Positions 23,160 through 35,674 of a stretch of 64,000 nucleotides of DNA are shown here, one piece after another (positions within the stretch are counted from its first letter, which is position 1; the number at the start of each line of letters is the position of its first letter). Below the pieces are notes generated by a model. That model saw nothing but the letters and a program-made list of their open reading frames with translations, searched no databases and was not told where the DNA came from. The DNA is taken from contig CAMQGK010000144.1 in assembly GCA_947000775.1 (NCBI GenBank), positions 10,147,001-10,211,000 of the forward strand. The letters run 5' to 3'. This DNA is from Pterois miles (lineage: Eukaryota > Chordata > Actinopteri > Perciformes > Scorpaenidae). The translations under genes and the position numbers were made by a program.

Positions 23160-23850
23160 ATTTAGCGTCTGGGCACAAAAGTGCCAAGGGCCGAACAGTC
23201 CCTGGCAAGAAGTGCAAGGAAGCTACTATGCTTGTAAGGATTATTATTTTTCTCATGCAAGATCACATTTTTGAGGTGTTTAGGATGCACGAAAACTCAC
23301 GAAAATTGGCATACTCATCACAGCTGGTCAAAGCTCTGTAGTGACTGAGTTTGAGCGCCACCATAGTGCCCCCGAATGCAGGCAGGTTCGAGAAAAAGTT
23401 TTTTTCAGCCAACAGGAAGTCAGCCATCTGGGATTTTGTGTGTTAATATAAAATTTACAAACACAGGACTTAAGGATACACAAAAACTCATGAAATTTTA
23501 CACGACTCGTAATATTTGTAATACCTTTGATTTGGTGGTGTAATATGGTTTGGGGATGGCATGGTGGCTCTTTAGTGCCTCCTTATTTCTTTTAGCCTTT
23601 GAACATACCTTTGATGCCCTTGGTATACTCAAAAACTCATAAAAGTTGGCAGAAAGACGGATACTTGTGAACTTTACATGGATGTACAGTAATTGGATTC
23701 AACATGCTTATCGGGCTCTATTGCGCCCCCTAATGCGTGGAAGGCCATAGTTTGGACAAAGTTGATCCTATATCCATGATGTTTGGTAGGCACATTCCGC
23801 TCATTATTTCAGACATATTTCTCATTGGGTTTCATTAGCTCCAGCTTTAA
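23160..23850. repeat. Degenerate internal repeat (CACGAAAACTCA family)
   Basis: Three imperfect repeats of a motif like GCACGAAAACTCACGAAA occur near 23286, 23475 and 23624, each followed by a TTGGCA-like block. GCGCCACCATAGTGCCCCC and TTGCGCCCCCTAATGCG lie between. This matches a common teleost interspersed repeat with internal units of roughly 150-190 bp. Boundaries approximate. Confidence 0.6.
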
Positions 23851-23860
23851 TAATAACTAT

Positions 23861-24144
23861 GTGTTCTTTAGTGTATAATCACCTGTAATTGTTGTGTTTT
23901 TGTTACCTTAGATTGACCTATTAATATCTATAGGTAGTGGGTCCTTTCACGGAGCCAGCCGCCATGTTTCTACAGTAGTCCAGGAAGGACAAACCAAACA
24001 TTGCCTCTAGATAGAGTCATCTGCATTTTTTGCTTCAGCCGGCGTAGTTCCCACACAGGCTTGGCACATGGGAGAAGTTGCAGTTGGTTGCAATCTGCAA
24101 CCTCACCGCTAGATGCCACCAGATGCTACACACTGCTCCTTTAA
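23861..24144 (+). repeat. Interspersed repeat family D, plus copy
   Basis: It begins GTGTTCTTTAGTGTATAATC, contains GAGCCAGCCGCCATGTTTCT and ends with TTGCAATCTGCAACCTCACC, GCTAGATGCCACCAGATG and CACTGCTCCTTTAA. The complement of this order occurs at 44244-44534. Confidence 0.75.
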
Positions 24145-24149
24145 TACTG

Positions 24150-26230
24150 CACTGTACTTAGATTGACTTTATTACTGGGTACAGCATCAATGAATGTGCT
24201 GTCGTAAAAAGAAATCCACTGCACATCAGAGAAGAGATGCCTCTGGCAGCAAAGACAGATTCTGGATGGATCAACTCACTGTCAGATGTTGTGGCTGTCA
24301 TTGATAATCCCGAATCAGTTTTCATCTGATCCTTCCACTTCACGGACCTACAAAAACACAGAAAAAAATAAAAGTCTTATAACAAATGCACATAAAGATA
24401 TACTGGTAAGTCATTGTAAAATATCAGTCAGTTACATTCACTATTCCTTAGGTTATTATGGCTTAACATGTATGGGATAAGCAATTTATTGATGTAAGAT
24501 ACAGTAACTATTTTAAATGAAATTAAATGTAAACTCATAGAGTAGGGTTATACGTCATACAGATATCTGAACACATTTGACAGAATAATCATGTAATGTA
24601 GATATGTAATAAAGATATGTTATAGATATGTACATCAGATATGAAAACCCTCTCCACATTAGAGGGGTATGCGTTATAGCTGTAGGCTATGCAGTAATTA
24701 TATGGTGAGTTATTCCCTGTGTGACTGGAAGAGTTTTACATCTAAACATATTGCATGAAAAAAATCTCTAATAGGCCTTATCACACGTTCATGTCTAGAT
24801 CATTTATAGAGCTGACATTTCACATCACAACAGAAACTTCACACAGCCAGATTGGTTTAGTACAATTGAAATGTGATGGACATTAGGCACTCTGTGGCCA
24901 CATTAAGCCTGGATGCAATCAAGGCAGTGATAGTTTTGTTGTTGGTCTTGCTGGAAATTGGCAGCAATAAAGATGTTTAAAGACAGTGGAGACTATTGAC
25001 GTCCCAGGCCTTTGAGACCAGCCAATATTTTTTTTTCTCTCGATTACCAGCTCCAGTTGCCAATCTGCAATAATTATTAAGGCTGTCTAGTCTTTACAAG
25101 CACCGCAGAATACAAATGAACTGGATTCTGCAGCGATAGTCACTATGCAGCGACTGGCTCTGTGCGAGGACAGTTAGACTAACTCTGACGTTTTGAAATG
25201 TCAAGTAACCCTGCATTAAAATCATCACATGCTGTATGTGCATGCAGTGCATCGCAGTAGCTCTAACATTTTCCGGACATCTCCACCCACACATACTGTG
25301 TTCATGCACTCAAAAACATAGACACACAAACATAGTGTGTGTGGAAATATGTTCTTGCTAGTGCATGCGTAGGCTTAATGATGAGATAGCACAAGGGAGA
25401 GAGCGAATCTGCTCGGTTTGACATGTTTTATTATTCCTGCATTATGCAACCATTGCTAAATGTCATGTAAATGCTTCAATGGATTTCAATTTACCATCAA
25501 GCCACTAAGCCCCAATTTGTACTTTGAGTTGATAAAGTGAAATTGAGGGATGAGAAAAAATGGCTCTGAAGAGACTGCATGCATGGGACACTTCCCTGAG
25601 AGTAGTATTATCCAACCATGAATGCAGAATGTCACTGCATGGCGGTAAGGGGAAAAAGTAATTTGTCAGCTGTATCAAGAGTAATTGCGAGTGATTAATG
25701 TAGAAACAGCAGTATTGTGATTACCCTTGCTGAACAAGTAGCCTGCAAGATAGGAAGCATCCAAGTCTGTAGTGATTAAACATTAAAACAGTCACAGCAG
25801 TTCAGGAAACAGAATCTGTTAATGCGGGAACTGACAATCTGATAGTCCATCACATTTTCATATTATGAAATCCAAGTTGACAATTGGGTCCATTTTAACC
25901 TAATTACTTGACTCCACTTAACCAAAGGCAAAGGCATATGTTGAGGGGAAGCATGCCACTCATTCTTAGACACTAAGGACATTAGGCTTATTAAGATATC
26001 AACTGAATCAAGTTAAGCTATATAGGCCTCTTAAATAAGGATTAAAACAAAACAAGATACGTTGGCCTACAAGGTAGTGGTCCAAAATGAGTACCAGGAA
26101 AATTTATTACATAAAGACTGCAAAGGCAAAGTAGTGCAAAGTAGTTAGTTGCACACAAAATTGCATGCAATTACTGCATGTGGATGAATCCCCAATAAAA
26201 TACATATTTTTAAGTTTAAGTTTTTAAGTT
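24150..26230. other. Unassigned, low-repeat sequence
   Basis: No gene recognised. Blocks such as GCAATAATTATTAAGG (about 25070) and 25400-25960, rich in ATTA/TAAT cores and low in simple repeats, resemble unique or conserved non-coding DNA. This cannot be tested from one sequence. Confidence 0.3.
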
Positions 26231-26242
26231 TAGTAAGCAATG

Positions 26243-26357
26243 GACTGGCGACCTGTCCAGGGTGTAACCCGCCTTCGTCCAATGCCAGCTGGGATTGGCT
26301 CCAGCCCCCCCGCAACCCCTAACAGGACAAGCAGTTGCAGATAGATGGATGGATGGA
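26243..26357 (+). mobile_element. SINE-B copy 3, 5'-truncated, 12-bp target-site duplication
   Basis: Only the 3' end is present: GACTGGCGACCTGTCCAGGG through CCAGCTGGGATTGGCTCCAG to a (GATG)n-type tail. TAGTAAGCAATG flanks it exactly on both sides (26231-26242 and 26358-26369). The duplication shows it was inserted already truncated, as happens with LINE-driven priming at the 3' end. Confidence 0.93.
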
Positions 26358-26369
26358 TAGTAAGCAATG

Positions 26370-27800
26370 TCTGAGTTGTTTCAAGAGTGTATCTTTTTGA
26401 ATTGGTTCTGTCAGCAAGAGTAACATTAGGCAAGCTTTTGCTTTTTGGAGATGTATTAAGCAAGAGGCCAGAATCTAAATCTGGATATGCAATACTCGAC
26501 CCTGCCCCTCAATCGAGCAGACTTCAAAATCAATTTGACAGATGAAGAATGAAATTAAGCAGCGCTCATTCTGAGAGGTCTTTTTTGTAAGTTAGATTCC
26601 ACATGAAGCTCCACAGCTCTGCTTCTCAAGGAAATATTTTTGTCATATGCATTTACATAAAAAAAGTCCTATTCATCAGCAGGTTAAGAAAAGGTCAGAA
26701 GTCTGAGTGCTTGCGTTTGACTCATGTCACTCTCTTTTGTTACAGCGGCAAGCATTGCCATAAAAGCAGTGCCAGCTGGCCACTGCCTGCTTACCTGGCT
26801 GTTCATTTTGCTGTCATTTCATCGCAGATACTAAATGAGCACAATGAAATGAATTTCAGTAACAGCAATTAGGGAAACAATTAGTCCAATTAGAGGATGA
26901 TATATCTGGCATGGATAAATCTAACAGGATAATGATATGAAAATCGGTTGCAGAAATATCGTAAACACACAACATAAGGTTGATTTAAAAGTTGCCATCC
27001 TTCTTATACTTGAAATAAGATGATAAACAGTATATACTGTACAATACCATTTTAAGTAGGTATCAGACTGGCACATACATTTGCAAAAAGTAGGTCCTCC
27101 TTTTGGGGGATACAAAACCGAAGATGCCATAGATACAATATAGATACATAGATGCAATTTGACGTGTGAATGGATTGTAAATTTGTATGCATTCACCTCT
27201 TGGTATGTAAACATTTGTTTTATACACATCTAATAATTACTTTATTAATAGATTATTGCTTGTCCAGACTTCTGAACTGAATTTAATTGAATCACATTGG
27301 GCTAAATACGAGCTAACATTACCTAGCCATGCTATTCGCTGTGACGAGCATCATTTAGCAGTTTTCCACACTGACAGTGAATATTCACTTACCGCATGCA
27401 AATCTGCGTGAAAGCCTTGGTTAATCCGCCACATGACTGCCTTTCTGCATTTACCATTATCTCTCCTTGGAGCCATAAAGCCCCTATATTATAGCTTTTT
27501 TTAGCACATGGCAGGGGCAAAAATCTGAGATCCACGTTTTTGGATTTATTGTTGGTGCAACCAACACACAGCAACTCTTCAACATAGCGTTACCGCCCGT
27601 TTGTTCAAAGCAGAAGTTTGAGAACAGGTTTCAACTTCTCCTGTTAACTCTGTTACCATCTATGAGGTACACAGGATTGGTTTCACCCTAAAGGGGGTGT
27701 GGTCATGAGAGCCTACTCTGAATGACATATTGGTGGTCTGATTTATTAATCCATTTCCATATCACCCATCCACATGTGCAAGCATATGTATATGTATACA
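26370..27800. other. Unassigned sequence with a possible conserved block
   Basis: No gene recognised. At 26780-26905 several CAATTAG cores occur close together (GCAATTAGGG, ACAATTAGTCC, CCAATTAGAGG). Confidence 0.3.
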
Positions 27801-27804
27801 TACA

Positions 27805-27945
27805 AACTTGTTTCCATCACTATAGAGGACATTGCATTGACTTACCTTAACCATAACCACTACAAACTAAACCTTACCCTTAACCCTTAACCGTTTAATG
27901 TAAAGCCTGAAATGTAATGATTTACATTTTGGGCACCTGACTGTG
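27805..27945. repeat. CTTAACC-rich interspersed repeat fragment
   Basis: CATCACTATAGAGGACATTG, then GACTTACCTTAACCATAACC and CCTTACCCTTAACCCTTAAC. I recall this order from a common teleost repeat. It is not a telomeric TTAGGG array. Confidence 0.5.
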
Positions 27946-27949
27946 TGAA

Positions 27950-29400
27950 CAGATGTATGTTATGTTGGTGTAGCTGCAGAACTTTTAATTCCCTAAAGCC
28001 ACTGGATTTTTTTTGGGAGCTGTATTAGAAATAATAATAATAATATTTTGGTCATCCAGTTTATGTGAAATAAATTCAGGGATTAGTATGTCTGCAAGAG
28101 ACAAGAATGGCCATAGAATAGCAATCCATGATCTTCTGTGATGATGGAATAATGCTTTCATGGTCACCTTGTGGGATTTACAGCTAAATTAAAAAAATAC
28201 ACCCACACTCATTATCGTTGCTTTGAGTTTGGAGAGCAAATTGCCAAGCCTGTTTCCCATGGGTCACGGTGAAAATAATTCCAGTTTCAGTTAAGTGTTA
28301 GAAAGCTGTTACTCATCTGACTGATAATGACAGATGGCCAGGGAGCCTTTTCCATTTATGTTATTTGCTATAACAGATATATTATAGTTGTGTATTGTTG
28401 GGGTGGATCTCCAAATTGTCTCACATCACCTAAGGGAAGTATGTACTGAATGAAAAGTAACTCATCTGCAAAATCATTTTATGTTTGACTGTGAACTTTT
28501 TTTTAAACCACACCGTTATTATTGTTATTTCTTCTATTGGCACTAGTTATAGTTATAGCAGTATCCCTTGACTGAACAAAGTCAATGTTGATTTTCAAAT
28601 GATGCCCCCTTGCTTTGTATGCAAATAATTTATAAGCAAGAACCAAGTTTTTAATTAAGCTTTTTTTTCTACTAAGGGTACCATACAAGGTACTTTAACA
28701 GAGGCTATATACACAGAAGCAGAGATATCTGGTAAAACTGTAAAGGATTTGGTCTTAAATGTAAAAGGAAGTAGTGAAACCAAGTGTAAAAGTTCTACAA
28801 AAATCCATTGACTCATGAAGGCTGTCATGGTACGGTGGTGATTCATGAAAGCCTTGGGGTGTCAGCAACGGACTTTGTCAAAACTACACTTTCAACCAGG
28901 TGTGTCTGGATTTATATTCTCAACGCAAAGTTTCATGTCCCTCTGCGTGAGATTACCAGCAAGGTTGTAGTCATTTTACACCTTGTCTGCACAGAATAAC
29001 AATACTAATAAAACAGTAATTTTCAACTTCTGATATCATGTCCTACTGCCAGCAATGGCATGTAGAGGATATGTGTTTTTTTCTATGTTTTTTGTAGGAC
29101 TGTGGATGGAGTTCTGAGAGCTTCTACCACCACTGTGAACACTTCCTTCTTGTTGATGTTGTATCCACACTGCCGCCTCCATAATCGCTGATTTTTCCTT
29201 CTCCATTACCATAATGTCTGCTTGGTTGGCTAGTACTTGCTTATCTGTCTGGGTCAGCAGGTCACACAGGATCTTAGCTCTGCTTTTCTTAACCAGCGGG
29301 GGCTGATTTGGCTCCTGTTGGCTGTGTACAGTATTCAGCTGGTGCCACAGATAAAGTGATACTGCTGGCCTAATAAGCACATACAAATGCATGTAAGAGC
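27950..29400. other. Unassigned sequence
   Basis: No gene recognised. The minus-strand frame at 29036-29392 (118 codons) has no recognisable domain. 28230-28370 is low-repeat. Confidence 0.35.
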
Positions 29401-29404
29401 GTGC

Positions 29405-30190
29405 AAGAGAGCTGCACGTTCAGGCTGGTGTTACGCACTGTTTGTAACTATACCTACAAAAAGCCTCAACCTATCCAACTAGTTCTGTTGCATCAGCTAA
29501 ACCAAGTCAGTTTTTTACTAAACCTAACCAAGTTGATCTTTTCCTAAACCTAATTATGAAGTTTTGTTGCCTCAACCTAACCAAGTCTTTTTTTCTCCTA
29601 AACCTAATCAAGTCAATCTTTTCCTAAACCTAATTATGAAGTTTTGCTGCCTCAGCTTAACCAAGTCAGTTTTTTCCTAAAACTATCCAAGTCCATATTT
29701 TCTTAAACCTAACTATAGAGATTTTTTTGCCATAACCTAACCAAGCACATTTTTTGCCAAACCAACTAAGTAGTTTTGATGCTTAAACCTATATAAGTAA
29801 CCTTGTTCCCTCAACCTAACCAAGTAGTTTTATTGCTTCAACCTAACAAGTAGTTTTTGTTCCTTCAACCTAACAAATTTGATATTTTCTTATACCTTAC
29901 TCAGTAGTTTTGTTGCTTCAACCTAACAAAGTTCATCTTTTATTATACCTTACTAAGTAATTTTGTTCCTTCAGCCTAACAAATTTGATATTTTCTTATA
30001 CCTTACTAAGCAGTTTTGTTGCCTCAACCTATGCATATCGTTTCCTGTGAAAACTGAAGTCTATTTTAAAAAGACTGCACGTAACGAGCGGAAATTGACA
30101 CGTTGCTAGATATTCATGGGAAAATGCACAAAAAAATGAGGAACAACTTTTTGTAAGATGAACCATGAACCATTGTATGAAGACACATTG
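29405..30190. repeat. AACCTAACCAAGT repeat with expanded minisatellite core
   Basis: The core at 29455-30030 is a degenerate tandem array built from a (T/C)AACCTAACCAAGT block and a TAGTTTTGTTGC(C/T)TC block. In the right half the unit is 53 bp (GATATTTTCTTATACC at 29881 and 29987, two units apart). In the left half a period of about 80 bp is seen (ATCTTTTCCTAAACC at 29536 and 29616). The flanks (TTCAGGCTGG at about 29420; GAGCGGAAATTGACACG at about 30087) recur around the unexpanded copy at 36.6-37.0 kb, so the array grew inside an interspersed repeat. Confidence 0.85.
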
Positions 30191-32290
30191 TCACATTTGC
30201 TCATAGAACTGGAGTTACAGCATGTAACCTTTGTTTCAAGTCCATTTGCTGTCACATCAGCTCGGGAATATGAAAGTGAAACACAAACTCAATAGCTAGT
30301 TGCCATGCGAGTAACAAAAAGGAAAGTGTATGAGCTCCGGCATCACATTGTTATGCTAAGAGCAAGCAGTGAAATCATGGGAAAATTGAGAACAGAGGGA
30401 GTTAATGCTGGTGTAACGGCGATATTTTTAGAGACGTTGTGCACATGAACATCCATCACGGATTCTCACTCTGGGAATGGTGGGAGACATAGTGAAGGAG
30501 GGGATGGAGATGGGAGCAAAAAAGGGTTATTTTCTGTCAGAGGAGGCATGTGCTCTTCCCAAAATGAATTTCATCTCATATACATGCGTAAATCTCGTCA
30601 GCTCCCATCTCTCTCTTGGCGGGAAAAGCCGTTCAGAAAGACAGCTGAGATAAATCAGCGTGTGGGGCCCCGATGTAGCCTGTGTGGGCTGGGACAGAGA
30701 TGAAGCCACTGCGAGCGGCCTCTGGCTTTAATGATGTGCAGTGAGCCAGTGGAGGCGTGTAAATCTGCAGCTGGCATCTCATTCTCTGCAGCCTCCATTC
30801 CTCCCCAACCTCTGAGATATCTCTGTCAAAGTCACCTCTGTGCACCCGTGTCAGGTTCAAGTGGAACAATCGCTACAGTAGGTTATGGAGATACAGTAGC
30901 AGGTTGTATAGATGGGCAGATATTGCTGCCCCTAGTTAAGACCTCACACAAATTCATGAACACATGATGGTCTACTGCTACTATAAAGGTATCATTTACT
31001 AAATTAAAAGTCTGCATTAAAGGAATAATAGAGAACAAGTTTTAATGAGACACTTAAATAAACCTCAGGAGGCAGTTAATCTAGTTGCATCTTGGGAACA
31101 GCATGGGTGAGGTAAATCACTACCAACCCAACAAACAATTTAAACCTCCATGTAAAAAAAGATTTCCTCTCAAGCTAAACACACTCACTTTAATCAGAAC
31201 AAATGGTGAAAATGATGATGTACATTAGAAGGGATTGTCATCTCCAAAGCCCCAAATCCTAATGAAGTCATTAATCAAGCTAAGAGGTCACATCTTTCCA
31301 ATAAAAGCCATGTTTTTGTGATTGTTTATTGAAGCCTTTGCAAAATTTTTGCAACCCTGTGATCAATTAGGTCACACCGGCAATGCCAATATTACACTGC
31401 TGCAATAAACTAGAAGAGATTTGTTTATAGATTGGAGAGTAATTAAAGGCTGGAAGTCATTGATTTGTCAACATCAGAGCAGGGCATAACACATTATGGT
31501 AAAGATATGGACCAGGAAAGAATGGCAAAAGCAGCTTGTATTTTGTCAACAGTAGCAGACATAAGACCCATATATCCATCTCCATCCATCCAGCATTTTG
31601 CCACCTCAGTTTTATTTTTTCTTTATAACTATTTGAAGATCTTCTGTAGCGTTGGCAGCTTAAATGTCAATTAATTCAATGTCATGGTGGTGATACATAT
31701 GTGGAGTCCATTTAAATATGCACTGATAATATAAACAGTACCGTGACCAAGTGTTCCATCATCATGTCGCCGTGTGACACTTTTGTGCATCCGAATCTCC
31801 TCATAGATATTATGAAAAATAACTTTGCTGCAATACCTGATAATGTAGTATGTTTACCAATGAGGCAAACAACCACATACACAATGTGTGCTATCTCCTG
31901 CAAACAGAGTGTTGCCGTGACAATTCAACACTCTGCAGCCTTCCTTCTACACCACACAATTCAGAAGTTAGTGCTATTTGTGACCTTGTATTATAAGTTT
32001 TCATGTGTGATCTGAATGTTTTTGTGATGCTGAGTTATCAAGTTTTGACATTCAGCAAAAATCATAAGTAGGGGAATTTCCTTTCCGTTGTCAATATTAT
32101 TGACACCTTAAAAGTGCTATAAATGTAAAATATTAAAATATTAAAATGCAATCACATTTTAAATGGGTCTAGAACACATTACAGGACTTTCTAATACTGA
32201 TAAGTCATTACTGTTTAGAACTGTAAGGTAGGATCTTGCAAGATATAACAGGAAGCAACATTTTTTTTTTTTTTTAACAACTCGGCAGCG
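30190..32290. other. Unassigned sequence; possible conserved blocks
   Basis: No gene recognised. 30420-30860 is GC-balanced and free of simple repeats; 31040-31450 is rich in TTAATCA/CAATTAGG-type cores. A T-run lies at 32262-32276. Confidence 0.3.
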
Positions 32291-32297
32291 TGCAACA

Positions 32298-32455
32298 CAG
32301 GGCTCCAGACTAACTTGTACAGTGGTTGCACTGGTGCACCTACCTTTTTAATTTAGGTGCCCCAACACATAATTTGGGTGCACTAAAAAATGCTTCGCCG
32401 TGCCTTTTGGCACTGCAACAATACATTTTAAGCATTTTGTTAGTTCCCATGAGCC
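32298..32455 (+). mobile_element. hAT-like terminus fragment
   Basis: It begins CAGGGCTCCAGACTAACTTG, then GGTTGCACTGGTGCACCTAC and TTTAATTTAGGTGCCCC, the ordered start of a known type of teleost hAT derivative. The right end is not found. No coding sequence. Confidence 0.55.
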
Positions 32456-32459
32456 TACA

Positions 32460-33060
32460 TGAGGGATGTCACAATAGTAGAAATTTAGTAGTCAATACCA
32501 ATGCCAATTCTAGGATTCTCGATACCAACTCAATACCATCAAAAAACAAAGGTGAAATAATAAATCCCATACACTTCAACATCCACTCCTTTATTACAGT
32601 TTGCATACTGGTTGTTGTTACGAAGTAAAACAAGTCATAATTCCCTCTCTATTATCTATTTTATATTGCTGTGAAAACATCTCCTTCAAACTGGATTTAT
32701 TCAAGTTTCTGACCAAAAACTAGACATTTGAACACATCATGATAATGTTAGAATTTGTCTTTGCCCAGTCTCATCTTAAAGCCTGAATGCAGCATAACTT
32801 TAAATCAATGGCACCTCCCGTTAAGCTCTCGTCCTGCTGATTTTAACACTGATTTGTTGTTCACAATGTACCATTATCAGGGAGGTGTCAGGTGTCACCT
32901 GGAGACATCGATAGCGAGTTTAACAATCTACCTACGGTACCGTCACCTATCCACATGTTTATATATTACATCAGCATAATGTTATGTGCGTAGTGAGTGA
33001 GACAGAGATGCTCCTCACAGATTGAATAAAAGAGTTGGTTGAATGGTGGCATTTTCTGCC
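32460..33060. mobile_element. hAT-like derivative with GATACC-rich left end
   Basis: GATGTCACAATAGTAG, AATTTAGTAGTCAATACC and GATTCTCGATACC form a typical left end of a non-autonomous hAT. The internal block TGCTGTGAAAACATCTCC at about 32669 is shared with the next element (about 33195). No transposase. Confidence 0.5.
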
Positions 33061-33090
33061 TTTGAGAGAACATGGCGATATATATTGGCT

Positions 33091-33430
33091 AGGGCTGCGT
33101 GATTATGACGTGGTTATAAAATGCTAATCATGATTATTTTGATCAATCGCGGTTATTTATCATGATTATTCCTAGATTTTAGAGATTTTTTACATTGCTG
33201 TAAAAACATCTCCTTCAAACAACCGGAATTATTCAGGTTTCTTGCTAAAACTCCATTTTACAAGATTACAAGATTGAACACATGATGATAGTGTTATAAT
33301 CTCCATCGCCTAATACTCACTTTACCGAGTACAGCTTGAACACAAGATAAGTACCATAACGGAGCTGAGCAGAATGCCCGGAAATGAATTACAATATAAT
33401 AAGAGTGGATTAAGTTAGCTGTTCCAAGGT
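33091..33430. mobile_element. hAT-like derivative with CATGATTATT left end
   Basis: It begins CTAGGGCTGCGTGATTATGA, then AATCATGATTATTTTGATC and TTATCATGATTATTCC. It then shares TGCTGTAAAAACATCTCC and an ordered downstream block (GAACACATGATGATAGTGTT) with the preceding element, so the two are related. The right end is undefined. Confidence 0.55.
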
Positions 33431-33439
33431 TGTTTTAAG

Positions 33440-34925
33440 GTTGTTCTTCCACGGCTTATTTTGGACTTGGACTTAAAGAACTACCACACCATTGTCATGT
33501 TGTGTGTGTGACATTATGAACTGTGCCGCTGTGTGCTGACGTAAAACCATCATGTGGCGGCTACAAGTGTAACCAGCAAAAAAAAACAAAAACTGGTGAG
33601 GTGGTGAGGAAGTGCTTGATTTATGCATCAGCTTTCTATGAGCAGAGCATTTTAAACGTCAATATTGCATTAATATTTGATTAAATGTGTGTGTGCAGCC
33701 GTAATATCAGCGTAACATTCTTGTGACCGTGTGCTTTCACATAGGGTCTGCTCAGGATCCAGGGAGTCAATCAGTTACATGCCTAACATTTTATGCTGTC
33801 AGTCATCTTCTCCTCGACCTGAGCCCTCTAAGGACCATGTTATTGTGGTCTGCAGTGCACATAATACATACATACAGATAATACAGTTTATTGGACTGAT
33901 CATGCTTGAATATTTCTAAAGCTTTTGGTTCAATACTATCTGATTCAGGGACCTTAAAATTATCCTCTCTGACCTGCTCATCTGACAAAAATAGATGTAA
34001 CGCAGCACAATATATAGAACACAACTATGATCCCTCCATATTACTTATCTTTTGAAAAGTTATTGGAGGCCATACGTCCTCTGGAATAAATCAGAGCATC
34101 AATCAACTGCAGTGCTATAGGGAAGAAAACTGTTTATTTGCTAAAGTTTTTGGACTTCTTTTAAAAGACAGTGCAGGCTAGGCTTTTTCAGTACATGTTC
34201 TCCCGAGGGTACAACAAAAATGAGCTCAACTCTCCATAGACTTCACCTCCAGACACGGGGGGTAAGAGCTACACTTGGCTCCAGTGGACAAGCCTTCCTG
34301 TAATTGAATTGGCCTCGACACCGTACTAGAGGAACAGGCTGTGATGGGGTATTTCTTTTTGGGCATAACCCAAACAATTTACCATGCACTGCAAGAAAAT
34401 GCTGCCAGTGCTTTTGAGGAATGAGCGCATTGTCAGCATCATCAAAACAGCAAAGAGTGATTATCATTCTTAGACTGTATGTGACCAGACATTGTTCGTC
34501 ACTTAACATCCTGAGTCATAAATTACATAACAGTCAGTCAATCATGTCCTTTTGGAATATTTGCATCCTTTCTATCGGACAAATGGCTCCTCAGTCATTT
34601 CTATATAATAGAATATACTGTAAGTACTACCTCATCTTCAATAAATCACATTTCAGGTAACATACTGTAAAAATGCTCAAGTGTTCATGTGAGTTTGGAA
34701 ATATTCTGGGTGACTCATCAGTCCTTGACAGTGCTGATGTGTTGACTCGGACGCTGAACGTGTTGTGGTAAATGTGTGGTCTCCTCTGCTAAGGTCAGAT
34801 AAGCTCCAGATTGCTCTCATATGAGTGCTGACATGAAGAGAGCACCCTTTATAGTAATGGTAGTTTCTCTTTCTATCATAACAGTGAATCACCATCTCAG
34901 GTTTGCTTATTGTTACTGTAAAAGG
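33440..34925. other. Unassigned sequence
   Basis: No gene or family recognised; only short frames. Confidence 0.35.
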
Positions 34926-34929
34926 GGAA

Positions 34930-35155
34930 AGTTTCCTCTGGCTGTTCTGGTTTCCTCCCACAGTCCACACACATACAGTACAAGCTGAGTGAATTGCTGG
35001 TTGTTGCCAGTGTGAATTTACCTGTAGGTATGAGCGAGAATGTGTCACGTATGAACCCATTGCTTTCACTCTGTGCATGCTGGGATAGACTGCGGCCCCC
35101 GATGTGACCCTGAAGGGACGATTAAGTGCACAAAAAGTGATGGATGGTGGGAATC
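34930..35155 (+). repeat. SINE-B, old diverged copy lacking the head
   Basis: GGTTTCCTCCCACAGTCCAC, then GTGAATTTACCTGTAGGTAT, GCATGCTGGGATAGACTGCG and a CCCCCGATGTGACCC block ending in GTGATGGATGG. These follow the SINE-B order with many substitutions. The tRNA-like head is gone. Confidence 0.65.
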
Positions 35156-35159
35156 ACAA

Positions 35160-35640
35160 GGATTATTGCCTCTAAACAAACAAGCAATCTCACATAAACT
35201 AAAAAATGTTTTCCCTGTTTCTTACAATGTTTCCTCTGTTCACATTCTTCTACATCACAATTTGCTATAAGGGAAGTTCATTACTTTAAGACAACATGTG
35301 GCATAAAGAAGATTATTTAAATATGACTTTCATGAAAAGATATGTTGGTCTGTGCATCTATTAAATTCAGTTTCCAAAGCTCCTCGTATTGCATTTGTGT
35401 ACACAGCGGCGCTAAGCAGATTCGGAGAGAACCACAAAGAAAGAGCGACATAAACATGCTGTACTGCCTGAACCCTAATTCCTCTTCTGATTTCCCTTAT
35501 TGAGGCCCCTGTAGTGTTGTTAGGAGCACAATAAAGTGCCCAATAACAGCACTGACGTTTAGCTGCCAACATTTTTGTCTTTCTAACCAAAACCGAGCAG
35601 AAAAGATGTTTGACAGGATTGCTTCCTTCTTTCTTGAAAA
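35160..35640. other. Unassigned sequence
   Basis: No gene recognised. The 154-codon minus-strand frame (35330-35794) gains its length from a poly-leucine stretch read from the (AAG)n SINE tail. Confidence 0.45.
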
Positions 35641-35643
35641 GCA

Positions 35644-35674
<31 letters not shown>

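Noticed and set aside
27805..27945. Interstitial telomere
   Set aside because: CTTAACC repeats are irregular and match a known style of dispersed teleost repeat.
29455..30030. CRISPR array or telomeric repeat
   Set aside because: Units are degenerate and contiguous with no unique spacers, and the motif is AACCTAACCAAGT rather than TTAGGG/CCCTAA.
30885..30980. let-7-like string AGTAGCAGGTTGTATAGA
   Set aside because: The seed GAGGTAG is absent, and the facing TCTACTGCTACTAT pairs only over about 10 bp with a long loop; not a convincing microRNA hairpin.
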